A stretch of DNA of 64,000 bases from Brucella anthropi ATCC 49188 (GTDB taxonomy: Bacteria > Pseudomonadota > Alphaproteobacteria > Rhizobiales > Rhizobiaceae). Each line of letters begins with the position of its first letter. The stretch's first letter is position 1. Shown piece after piece: positions 26,433 to 33,734 of the stretch. The notes under the pieces were generated by a model. It was not told the DNA's origin. It saw only the letters and a program-made list of their open reading frames with translations, and searched no databases. Position numbers and translations under genes: made by a program. Location of the stretch: positions 584,001 to 648,000 of the forward strand of contig NC_009668.1 in assembly GCF_000017405.1 (NCBI RefSeq). Reading direction: 5' to 3'.

Positions 26433-27467
26433 TTATTTGAAGTCATTCTCGAGGTTTTTCAAGAATTTCTGGGTGGTTTGCAAATAATGGCCTTTCCCAT
26501 AACGGGCGGTCATTGTTTTGAACTTATGACCCATGAGTCTGCTCTGCAATTCTTCTGGAACGTTGTGTTCCCGCATTCTATCGGCAAACAGATGTCTCAA
26601 GCCACGCGGTGAATGATCATCGCTTTCATTCAGATTATTCTCATTCAGGAATTTGCGAATGGCGTTCGAAGCGTTATCCGGCCCGTTAGGGTCTGCATAG
26701 CGCGTGAAACCTTTTGGGAATTCCTGAAAGGCTTTCAACGCCAGTCCGACGAGGGGAATAATGCGTTTGCGAAACTTGGTCTTGGTTCCCCGCGTTTTGT
26801 TAACCCGTATGATTATGTGCGGGACTGCATGATTGAGCTTGATGTCGGTATTTGGATCAAGCCCGCATAGCTCTTTGTATCCACATCCTGTATCGATCAT
26901 CGCGAAGAGCAAAGCGCGTGCGCAGTCATTCATGCTTTCAAAGGGATTGCCAGTGAGCCAGCGCCTTTTGATGAATTCTGTTGAATAGACGCTCGTATTC
27001 GATTCATCATCGTCCTCGTCAAAGTTCAATTTGTCGAAGACTGTCCCATCATTGAGGTCATGCTCCTTGTTAAAGCCGGATAACAGCGTGCGAATATGCA
27101 TGACGTATTTGTTCGCTGTGTTTTCGACAGTTTTCCCATCACTTATTTTCTTTTTCAAGAATGCATGAAAGCTTTTGGCATCGTCACGTGTGAGCTCAGA
27201 CACCAGTTTATCGGTCCCGATATGATCGATCAAAGTTTTGATCGCCAGCCTTCGTGGATTAAGATGCTTGCGGCGTGAGTTGTCGTCGAGCTTGTTTAGT
27301 CGGTAGTCTTCCCGAGCTTCATAGAGCTCAACAAGCTTGGACAGATGAGTATCGCGTTCCGAGGCATTGAAGAATGACTTGAAAAGGAACGGGTCCTTGC
27401 TCTTGGTTTTGCGCCATTCAGATGCAGTTTTGAAGAGAAGGTTGGGCTTTGCGATGACTTTGCTCAA
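26433..27467 (-). CDS. Tyrosine recombinase (integrase), catalytic part
   Basis: The 344-aa part holds a core-binding SAM-like region and a catalytic domain. The second-arginine box is GLRHLFADRM (Arg291), followed by LMGHKF (His314) and ARYGKG with the nucleophile Tyr323. The first-arginine box reads DTGCGYKELCGL, where a TGxR pattern is expected, so the arginine is replaced by Gly196. The gene begins with TTG overlapping the stop of the upstream 99-aa frame (TTGA). Together they have the ~440-aa length of integrases carrying an N-terminal DUF6538-type domain. Position next to the tRNA marks it as the island's integrase. The split and missing arginine suggest loss of activity. Confidence 0.85.
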   Translation of the reverse strand: MSKVIAKPNLLFKTASEWRKTKSKDPFLFKSFFNASERDTHLSKLVELYEAREDYRLNKLDDNSRRKHLNPRRLAIKTLIDHIGTDKLVSELTRDDAKSFHAFLKKKISDGKTVENTANKYVMHIRTLLSGFNKEHDLNDGTVFDKLNFDEDDDESNTSVYSTEFIKRRWLTGNPFESMNDCARALLFAMIDTGCGYKELCGLDPNTDIKLNHAVPHIIIRVNKTRGTKTKFRKRIIPLVGLALKAFQEFPKGFTRYADPNGPDNASNAIRKFLNENNLNESDDHSPRGLRHLFADRMREHNVPEELQSRLMGHKFKTMTARYGKGHYLQTTQKFLKNLENDFK

Positions 27468-27763
27468 ATCAATGAGTTGATGGCCTCTTGAGCCGCAAAA
27501 GCCTCGAACAAAATCGCTTCTTTTGTTGAGACGCCGTCCTGCAACATCTTCAATCGCTGTTCAGCGGCAATATCAGCTTCACCATAGAGCTGAAGTGCTT
27601 CGCTTTTTGAAGATGTTCGAAGGGAGGATTTTATTTCTCTTTTTCCAGCAGCTTTGCGCAGGAATGGCGGGACTGCCCGTCGGTAGAGATAGAAACCGTT
27701 ATGTTCGTAAAGATATGGAATATCAGCAGAAACTTTTTTCAATTGTACCTTTCCTTGTACCAC
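27464..27763 (-). CDS. Tyrosine recombinase N-terminal domain (separate frame)
   Basis: The 99-aa frame reads VSADIPYLYEHNGFYLYRRAVPPFLRK, then an Arg/Lys-rich IKSSLRTSSKSEALQLYGEAD segment. This is the usual N-terminal DUF6538-type domain of alphaproteobacterial island integrases. It ends in TGA, overlapping the start of the catalytic part by 4 bp in the -1 frame. Either one gene has suffered a small indel, or the two parts are made by translational coupling or frameshifting. The single-indel explanation is simpler. Confidence 0.75.
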   Translation of the reverse strand: MVQGKVQLKKVSADIPYLYEHNGFYLYRRAVPPFLRKAAGKREIKSSLRTSSKSEALQLYGEADIAAEQRLKMLQDGVSTKEAILFEAFAAQEAINSLI

Positions 27764-27828
27764 CAGCGCATACAGCCAATGGGAAAACCTATTAAAATCA
27801 AGAACTTAAAATATAAAAAGCCTGACTG

Positions 27829-27845
27829 ACTGGAGCGGGCGAAGG
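27829..27845. repeat. Right attachment site (attR) at the tRNA-Gly 3' end
   Basis: The 17 bases match 10029-10045 exactly and cover the tRNA acceptor 3' strand with its CCA plus two flanking bases. The bases before and after differ between copies, which defines the repeat limits. Confidence 0.85.
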
Positions 27846-27905
27846 GATTCGAACCCTCGACCCCAACCTTGGCAAGGTTGTGCTCTACCCCTGAGCTACA
27901 CCCGC
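27831..27905 (-). tRNA. tRNA-Gly (anticodon GCC)
   Basis: The minus strand reads from GCGGGTGTAGCTCAGGGG through the anticodon arm CAACCTTGCCAAGGTTG to GGTTCGAATCC and ends CCCGCTCCA. All four arms pair, the anticodon is GCC and the CCA is encoded, for 75 nt. The gene is intact because the integrated island supplies or preserves the 3' end. Confidence 0.97.
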
Positions 27906-28292
27906 TCGCGCCAGTCGTTTCCGTCAGGCAGGCGCTATATGAACTAACGCCCCGGAGATTGCAACAGGGAAATTACAGGAAAATGTCGTTTCAACGAAAT
28001 TAGCTGCCGGTTAATTGATAAGTATCTGTAAATATTATGCTTTCCAGAATGCATGTTGTGTTCTCTGCTGCGTTTTCTCGTCAAAGCAAGAAAAATGAGT
28101 CTCCACGGATAATGGAATCGGCTGTCAGAGGCGCGAGCGAGGCTGGTGCGTTTTGCGCGAACAATCCAATTTGCTTTGCATGGTTTCTAAGCCTGTATCC
28201 ATGGTCTATAAGCGCTGTTGCAAGTCGTCGAAGCGTGAGGAGCGTGATGACATGCTCAATATATCCAATGCAGAACAGAATGGGGTGGAATC
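27906..28292. other. Intergenic region upstream of prdX
   Basis: I see no gene in these ~390 bp. They should contain the tRNA-Gly promoter (minus strand) and the promoter for the deacylase. An AT-rich block around 28010-28050 is a candidate. Confidence 0.4.
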
Positions 28293-28814
28293 ATGCCTTT
28301 GTCGCCGAGCGAACTTCACGATTATTTTCAGAAACTCGGTATCGAAGTGAAAACTGTCGAACATCCTCCCTTGTTCACGGTCGCGGATTCCCAAAGCCTG
28401 CGTGGTGAAATCCCGGGCGGCCATACGAAAAATCTCTTCCTGAAAGACAAGAAAGACAATTTCTTTCTCGTGACAGTCGAGGAGGACGCGGTGGTCGATC
28501 TGAAGTCGATCCATCAGCTGATTGGCGCGGCGAGCCGTGTTTCGTTCGGCAAGTCGGAAAAGCTGATGGAATACCTGGGTGTGATTCCGGGTGCAGTTAC
28601 GGTGTTTGGTGCGGTCAACGATACTGCACATAATGTGCAGGTCATTCTTGATGCCGATCTGATGAAATATGACGTCATCAACGGCCATCCGCTGACCAAC
28701 GAAGCCACGACTTCCATCAAGCGCGAAGACCTCGTCGCTTTCCTCACTTCCACCGGACATGAACCGCGCATTCTCGCCGTTTCCGAAGGTGCGAAAGCGG
28801 ACACTTCGGTATAA
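28293..28814 (+). CDS. prdX: Prolyl-tRNA editing protein, YbaK/ProX family
   Basis: The 173-aa protein belongs to the free-standing INS/YbaK editing domains: HPPLFTVADSQSLRGEIPGGHTKNLFLKDKK at 24-54, then GAVTVFGAVNDTAHNVQVILD and VINGHPLTNEATTSIKREDL. These enzymes hydrolyse mischarged Ala-tRNA(Pro) (PrdX/ProXp-ala) and so protect proline codons. The lysine in KNLFLKDKK is the conserved substrate-binding residue. It is a monocistronic core gene outside the island and downstream of the tRNA-Gly. The assignment to the Ala-tRNA(Pro) type rather than YbaK (Cys-tRNA) rests on length and the N-terminal segment. Confidence 0.85.
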   Translation: MPLSPSELHDYFQKLGIEVKTVEHPPLFTVADSQSLRGEIPGGHTKNLFLKDKKDNFFLVTVEEDAVVDLKSIHQLIGAASRVSFGKSEKLMEYLGVIPGAVTVFGAVNDTAHNVQVILDADLMKYDVINGHPLTNEATTSIKREDLVAFLTSTGHEPRILAVSEGAKADTSV

Positions 28815-29007
28815 ACTGATTTTCAAAACGGGCGGCTTTCTTGCACACGGCAATTGGCAATTGAAGTGAGAGGCAGGAGCGCTAAGTTACAGCGCAACTT
28901 GCTGAAACGACCGTCTTGAAATTGGCTTTTGAAGATACGAACTGAAAGAACGACACCGGCTTGTATGCGGACCGTCGCATCGGTCGGAAAATACGAAGGA
29001 ATTTCTT

Positions 29008-29970
29008 ATGACCAGCCAGAACAATCCTTATGCCGGTGCAGGTGGCCAGATGACGGCAAATGTTTCTTTCGGTTCGGCACCAGCCGCTGCCGGAGGAACT
29101 GATCTCGTCAAGGACACGACGACGGCAGGTTTCCAGGCGGATGTAATTACCGAATCCCGCAATCAGCCCGTGCTGGTGGATTTCTGGGCGCCATGGTGCG
29201 GACCTTGCAAGCAGCTGACACCGATCATTGAAAAGGCCGTGCGGGACGCTGGTGGCGCCGTCAAACTGGTCAAGATGAATATCGACGATCATCCGGCCAT
29301 TGCTGGTCAGCTTGGTATTCAGTCCATTCCGGCGGTCATTGCTTTCGTCAATGGCCAGCCGGTCGATGGTTTCATGGGGGCCGTCCCTGAATCGAAGGTG
29401 AAGGAATTCATCGCCAAAATCGGTGGGCCGAGCGACGCGGAAGCGGCGCTTGCCGAAGCCATCACAGCCGCGAATGAGCTGATCGAAGCCGGTGATTTCG
29501 TTCAGGCGTCGGAGATTTTCTCGTCCATCCTTCATGCCGTTCCAGATAATGTCGATGCGATTGTCGGTCTTGCGACCTGCCTTCTGGAATCCGGCGATGC
29601 GGAAAAGGCGCGGGAAATTCTGGCCCAGCTTCCGGCTGACAAACAGAATGCGCCTGCCGTTCGAGCGCTGGAAGCGCGCCTTGCACTGGCTGATCAGGTC
29701 AAGCTCATCGGTGATCCGATTGCGCTTGAGAAGCGAATTCAGGCTGATCCGAAGGATTATCACGCCCGGTTTGATCTTGCGCAGGTGCGTAATGCACAGG
29801 GGCGGCGTGAAGATGCGGCTAGTGAGCTGCTTTTCATCATGAAGTCCGACCGCGAATGGAATGAAGACGGCGCACGCAAGCAGCTGCTCCAGTTTTTCGA
29901 GGCATGGGGCAATGCCGATCCGGCGACGCTCGGCGCGCGGCGCAAGCTTTCGTCGCTTCTGTTCTCCTGA
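29008..29970 (+). CDS. cnoX: Thioredoxin-TPR protein (CnoX-like chaperone)
   Basis: The 320-aa protein has a thioredoxin domain with APWCGPCKQ (Cys64, Cys67) and the cis-proline segment QSIPAVIAF. A helical TPR-like C-terminal half follows (ALAEAITAANELIEAGDFVQASEIF, then the NVDAIVGLATCLLESGDAEKA repeats). CnoX (YbbN) is a holdase that hands unfolded clients to GroEL and protects them from oxidation. Unlike the E. coli protein, this copy keeps both active-site cysteines, so redox activity is expected, as known for alphaproteobacterial relatives. It heads a small plus-strand group with the Lon-N protein and Trm112. Confidence 0.88.
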   Translation: MTSQNNPYAGAGGQMTANVSFGSAPAAAGGTDLVKDTTTAGFQADVITESRNQPVLVDFWAPWCGPCKQLTPIIEKAVRDAGGAVKLVKMNIDDHPAIAGQLGIQSIPAVIAFVNGQPVDGFMGAVPESKVKEFIAKIGGPSDAEAALAEAITAANELIEAGDFVQASEIFSSILHAVPDNVDAIVGLATCLLESGDAEKAREILAQLPADKQNAPAVRALEARLALADQVKLIGDPIALEKRIQADPKDYHARFDLAQVRNAQGRREDAASELLFIMKSDREWNEDGARKQLLQFFEAWGNADPATLGARRKLSSLLFS

Positions 29971-30057
29971 TCGCGAGCGGTCGGGAGCATGGCGGGCAAA
30001 TTATGCATTGTGCGCCATGCGGATTCCAACTGTTAGGACACATGTTTCGTGAGTCCT

Positions 30058-30165
30058 AATGCATGTCTCCCAAAAGTGGGAACCGGTTTTGGGATAAAGA
30101 CATGCATGAAAACAAAAGCTTAAAGCGTATTGTAAGAGTACGATAAAACGCGATACGCTTTTGAG
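30058..30165. repeat. Dispersed palindromic intergenic repeat, copy A
   Basis: An imperfect palindrome gcatgtctcccaaaagtggg ... gggataaagacatgc (about 30060-30107) is followed by a second hairpin with arms aaagcgtat / atacgcttt (about 30122-30162). A near-identical first part recurs at 60950 and a diverged version at 49690. It resembles the Bru-RS/RIME class of short repeats known in Brucellaceae and Rhizobiaceae. It sits between cnoX and the Lon-N gene. Confidence 0.75.
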
Positions 30166-30174
30166 GAGGTTGTA

Positions 30175-30870
30175 ATGCAGGTGGGCAATGCCCGTTACAG
30201 AACGGGCGCCGATATACCCGAGACCGTGCCGGTTTTCCCGTTGAAAGGGGCGCTGCTTCTGCCCGGAGGCCAGCTTCCGCTCAATATTTTCGAACCGCGC
30301 TATCTGGCGATGATCGAAAATGCCCTGGCGGGCAAGCGCATCATCGGCATGATCCAGCCGAAAATCGATGGCGACGATGACGAGACGATCGATGAGCTGG
30401 ATGAAAGCCTCCGTCCGCAATTGAGTAATGTCGGCTGTCTTGGCCGTATCACGACCTTTGCCGAAACGGGTGACGGTCGCCTGCTGATTACCTTGCAGGG
30501 TATCTGCCGATTTCGCGTGCGTGAAGAAGTACATTGCCGTCAGCCTTACCGGCAATGCCGGATCATGCCGTTTCTGGCCGATCTGGAGGAGGCGCGGGAT
30601 TCGTCGGAAATCGACCGGGATGCTTTGCTGGGTGCTTTCCGCGATTATCTCGAAGCGCACAATCTGGAAGCCGACTGGGACAGTATTGCACGGGCAAACA
30701 ATGAAACCCTCGTCAACGCGCTCTCCATCATGTCGCCTTTTGGCCCTGCAGAAAAACAGGCCCTTCTGGAAGCGCCCGATTTGAAGACGCGTGCAGCAAC
30801 TTTGATTGCCATTACCGAAATGGTATTGGCCAGAGTAAAGGACGACGATTTCGGATCGCGGCTGCAATAA
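30175..30870 (+). CDS. Lon N-terminal-domain (LON substrate-binding) protein
   Basis: The 231-aa protein starts at ATG 30175 behind [40 protein letters not shown] is the classic opening of the Lon substrate-binding domain (PUA-like), followed by [28 protein letters not shown]. No ATPase or protease domain is present. Stand-alone members are widespread in alphaproteobacteria; they are presumed to bind protein substrates or partners, but the function is unproven. It is followed 17 bp later by the Trm112 gene, so the two are probably co-transcribed. Confidence 0.9.
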   Translation: MQVGNARYRTGADIPETVPVFPLKGALLLPGGQLPLNIFEPRYLAMIENALAGKRIIGMIQPKIDGDDDETIDELDESLRPQLSNVGCLGRITTFAETGDGRLLITLQGICRFRVREEVHCRQPYRQCRIMPFLADLEEARDSSEIDRDALLGAFRDYLEAHNLEADWDSIARANNETLVNALSIMSPFGPAEKQALLEAPDLKTRAATLIAITEMVLARVKDDDFGSRLQ

Positions 30871-30887
30871 ACTTCGGGAATAAGATA

Positions 30888-31082
30888 ATGGACGACAAGA
30901 CGCAAACCGGCAATATCGACGTACGTCTGCTGGAACTTCTCGTATGCCCGCTTACCAAAGGGCCGTTGGAATATGACGCGGAACATGGCGAGTTGATCTC
31001 GCGCAAGGCAAAGCTTGCCTATCCGGTCCGGGGTGGAATCCCGATCATGCTGCCATCCGAAGCGCGCAGTTTGACGGAGTGA
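30888..31082 (+). CDS. Trm112 family protein
   Basis: The 64-aa protein contains [42 protein letters not shown], the full Trm112 pattern with its single CPLTKG motif. Bacterial Trm112-like proteins are small scaffolds thought to activate methyltransferases acting on tRNA, rRNA or translation factors. The partner enzyme is not adjacent. Its coupling to the Lon-N gene is common in this group of bacteria. Confidence 0.93.
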   Translation: MDDKTQTGNIDVRLLELLVCPLTKGPLEYDAEHGELISRKAKLAYPVRGGIPIMLPSEARSLTE

Positions 31083-31367
31083 CCGCAGGCCGATTTGCAG
31101 ATTGTGGGAACTCTGAAACGTCGAACTGTGTCTGCTTTATCGGCTGTTATATAATTTCTGCATAAGCCTCTATCTTTTTCATAAGTTTCAGCCATGCGCA
31201 TTATTGCTTGTCGGACAACAGGGCTCTATAACCCTCGCGGAACTAGATAAAGATGGTTTCGGACGGCGTCATGCCATTCGTTACTGTCGTGAATTTGAAC
31301 GCAATATTCTCGGCGAAACGGCTCCCTATTCTCCCGAATATGCGAAACAAAACAGAGGCTTGGCATT

Positions 31368-32483
31368 ATGGCATCCAGAAAACTCCTTCTCCTGCCCGGC
31401 GACGGCATCGGTCCAGAGGCGATGGCGGAAGTCCGCAAGATCATCGCTTTCCTCAACTCAGGCCTCAATCTCGGCTTTGAAACTGAAGAAGGTCTGGTTG
31501 GCGGCTGCGCTTACGACGCGCACGGTCAGGCGATTTCCGATGCTGATATGGAGAAGGCGCTGGCCGCTGATGCCACGCTGTTCGGCGCTGTCGGCGGTCC
31601 GAAGTGGGATAGCGTACCTTACGAAGTGCGCCCGGAAGCTGGTCTTCTGCGTCTGCGCAAGGACATGCAGCTTTATGCAAATCTGCGTCCGGCCATCTGC
31701 TACCCGGCGCTGGCTCATTCTTCGTCGCTGAAGCCGGAAGTGATCGAGGGTCTCGACATCCTTATCCTGCGTGAGCTGACCGGCGGCGTTTACTTCGGGG
31801 AGCCGAAGGAAATCATCGACCTCGGCAATGGCCAGAAGCGCGGTATCGATACGCAGGTCTATGACACCTACGAGATTGAGCGCATCGCCGATGTCGCCTT
31901 TGAGCTGGCGCGCACGCGCCGCAACAAGGTTACGTCGATGGAAAAGCGCAATGTGATGAAGTCGGGCGTCCTGTGGAATCAGGTCGTCACCGCGCGTCAC
32001 AAGGAAAAGCACGCCGACGTTGAACTTGAGCATATGCTGGCTGACGCTGGCGGCATGCAGCTTGTGCGTTGGCCGAAGCAGTTCGACGTTATTGTGACGG
32101 ACAATCTTTTCGGCGACATGCTGTCTGACGTTGCCGCAATGCTGACCGGTTCGCTCGGAATGCTGCCGTCCGCTTCGCTCGGTGCGGTCGATTCCAAAAC
32201 CGGCAAGCGCAAGGCGCTTTATGAGCCGGTACACGGTTCCGCGCCGGACATCGCTGGCAAGGGCGTTGCCAATCCGATTGCAATGATTGCTTCGCTTGCC
32301 ATGTGCCTGCGTTATTCGTTCAACCTCGTTGAAGAAGCGGATCGCCTGGAAGCGGCAATCGCACAGGTTCTGGATGATGGTCTGCGCACTGCCGACATCT
32401 GGTCGGAAGGTAAGACCAAGATTGGCACCGTCGAAATGGGCGATGCCATCCTCGACAAGTTTTCGAAGCTTTCCGCTCAATAA
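31368..32483 (+). CDS. leuB: 3-isopropylmalate dehydrogenase
   Basis: The protein has 371 aa. The N-terminus [18 protein letters not shown], the [11 protein letters not shown] loop, the metal-site segment [28 protein letters not shown] and the cofactor segment [19 protein letters not shown] are all canonical for LeuB. It oxidises and decarboxylates 3-isopropylmalate with NAD+ to 2-oxoisocaproate in leucine synthesis in the cytoplasm. leuD lies 10 kb away in this window; leuC is not present. A ~285-bp upstream gap holds its promoter. A strong terminator follows at 32508. Confidence 0.97.
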   Translation: MASRKLLLLPGDGIGPEAMAEVRKIIAFLNSGLNLGFETEEGLVGGCAYDAHGQAISDADMEKALAADATLFGAVGGPKWDSVPYEVRPEAGLLRLRKDMQLYANLRPAICYPALAHSSSLKPEVIEGLDILILRELTGGVYFGEPKEIIDLGNGQKRGIDTQVYDTYEIERIADVAFELARTRRNKVTSMEKRNVMKSGVLWNQVVTARHKEKHADVELEHMLADAGGMQLVRWPKQFDVIVTDNLFGDMLSDVAAMLTGSLGMLPSASLGAVDSKTGKRKALYEPVHGSAPDIAGKGVANPIAMIASLAMCLRYSFNLVEEADRLEAAIAQVLDDGLRTADIWSEGKTKIGTVEMGDAILDKFSKLSAQ

Positions 32484-32507
32484 GCGTGACAAGACCGCTT
32501 GCTGAAA

Positions 32508-32540
32508 GCCCGCCATGCACTTCGCATGGCGGGCTTTTCT
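32508..32540 (+). terminator. Rho-independent terminator of leuB
   Basis: An 11-bp stem (gcccgccatgc / gcatggcgggc) with a 5-base loop and a T-rich tail (ttttctttttt) lies 25 bp after the leuB stop. Confidence 0.93.
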
Positions 32541-32602
32541 TTTTTGAATAAGTGCCCGATTTGAGGCTGTAAATTCATGCTGTGCTGCATAAGAATAGCG
32601 GC

Positions 32603-33658
32603 ATGTTGTTCACGCTCCCAGATCAAAACAAACTCTACGACGCACTTGTCGCCCGTGATGCCGCTTATGAGGGCAGGGCCTATGTCGGTGTTGTCTCAAC
32701 CGGAATTTTCTGCCGCCTGACTTGTCCGGCGCGGAAACCGAAACAGGAAAACTGCCGCTTCTTCGCATCGGTCGCCGAATGCATGGCCGACGGTTTCCGG
32801 CCCTGCAAAAGATGCCATCCGCTACAGCCCGCTGCGGAGGCGGAGCCTTCCGTCAAGAAGCTTCTCGACGCGCTTGAGGCCGATCCGGAACGGCGCTGGA
32901 GCGAAGAGGATGTTGCCCGGATGGGGCTTGATGTCTCGACTGTCCGTCGCAGTTTCCGCCGTCATTTCGGAATGACATTTCTGGAAATGGCGCGGCAGGA
33001 ACGTTTGCGGCATGGTTTTCAGGCGCTTGCCGATGGTGGGCGCGTGATCGATGCCCAGATTGATGCGGGTTTTGAATCTCCCGAAGCTTTTCGCAATGCC
33101 TTTGCGCGCATTCTTGGACTTCCACCCGGCAAATTGCGGGGTGATGGCTTGTTGCGTGCCGACTGGATAAAGACACCACTTGGCACGATGATTGCGATCT
33201 GCGATGCACGAAGCCTGCATCTTCTCGAATTCGCTGATCGCAAGGCGCTATCTGCGGAACTGAAGAAGCTTTATGCTACCTGTCGCGGTGATCTGGTGAT
33301 CGGTCGTTTCATTACCCATGATCTTGTCGAGCAGCAGTTGAATGCCTTCTTCGACGGCAATTCTCCGACGTTCGATTTGCCGCTGGTGCTGCATGGCAGT
33401 GCATTTACGCAAGGGGTCTGGCGTGAACTTCAGAACATCCGGGCAGGGGAGACGCGTAGCTATAGTGAACTCGCGCAGGCCATGGAAAAACCGCTTGCCG
33501 TGCGTGCAGTCGCGCGGGCCAACGGAGCGAACCAGATTGCCATCATCATTCCGTGCCATCGTGTGATCGGTGCGGACGGATCGCTGACCGGTTATGGCGG
33601 CGGTCTTTGGCGGAAGCAGAAGCTGATCGAAATCGAAGCGCAATATCGAAACAAGTAA
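32603..33658 (+). CDS. ada: Bifunctional Ada: methyl-DNA repair protein and transcriptional activator
   Basis: From ATG 32603 the protein is 351 aa; a GTG at 32582 would add seven residues. The N-terminal zinc domain has Cys37, Cys41, Cys68 and Cys71, matching the four zinc cysteines of E. coli Ada, with Cys37 as the phosphotriester methyl acceptor. An AraC-type HTH follows (VRRSFRRHFGMTFLEMARQERL). The C-terminal alkyltransferase has IIPCHRVIG with Cys318 as acceptor for O6-methylguanine and O4-methylthymine. Methylation turns Ada into an activator of its own regulon. No alkB or alkA is adjacent. Confidence 0.95.
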   Translation: MLFTLPDQNKLYDALVARDAAYEGRAYVGVVSTGIFCRLTCPARKPKQENCRFFASVAECMADGFRPCKRCHPLQPAAEAEPSVKKLLDALEADPERRWSEEDVARMGLDVSTVRRSFRRHFGMTFLEMARQERLRHGFQALADGGRVIDAQIDAGFESPEAFRNAFARILGLPPGKLRGDGLLRADWIKTPLGTMIAICDARSLHLLEFADRKALSAELKKLYATCRGDLVIGRFITHDLVEQQLNAFFDGNSPTFDLPLVLHGSAFTQGVWRELQNIRAGETRSYSELAQAMEKPLAVRAVARANGANQIAIIIPCHRVIGADGSLTGYGGGLWRKQKLIEIEAQYRNK

Positions 33659-33690
33659 CGCTTTCTCCAGGAGTACGTGTTGGAAATGAA

Positions 33691-33717
33691 AACGCCGCCC
33701 TTTCGGGCGGCGTTTTG
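33691..33717. terminator. Bidirectional terminator between ada and the MHS transporter
   Basis: The 10-bp stem aacgccgccc / gggcggcgtt has a 4-base loop, with T-runs on the plus side and A-rich sequence on the other. It serves two convergent genes. Confidence 0.9.
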
Positions 33718-33734
33718 TTTCGATTAACAGGCGA

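Larger units (their letters stand above)
10031..27845. mobile_element. Genomic island integrated at the 3' end of tRNA-Gly(GCC)
   Basis: Direct repeats of 17 bp bound a 17.8-kb segment that has lower gene density and more AT-rich genes than its flanks. It carries a tyrosine recombinase immediately beside the intact tRNA, a serine recombinase, an HUH endonuclease, three toxin-immunity cassettes and several unknown genes. Both flanks are housekeeping-type sequence. There are no phage structural genes and no conjugation genes, so it is not a complete prophage or ICE. It may be mobilised by other elements or be in decay. Confidence 0.85.

Noticed and set aside
10031..27845. Complete prophage
   Set aside because: No capsid, terminase, portal, tail or lysis genes are present, only recombinases and accessory genes.
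31204..31731. 175-aa frame overlapping the start of leuB
   Set aside because: Its sequence is the out-of-frame shadow of leuB, with low-complexity Arg/Ser/Ala content.
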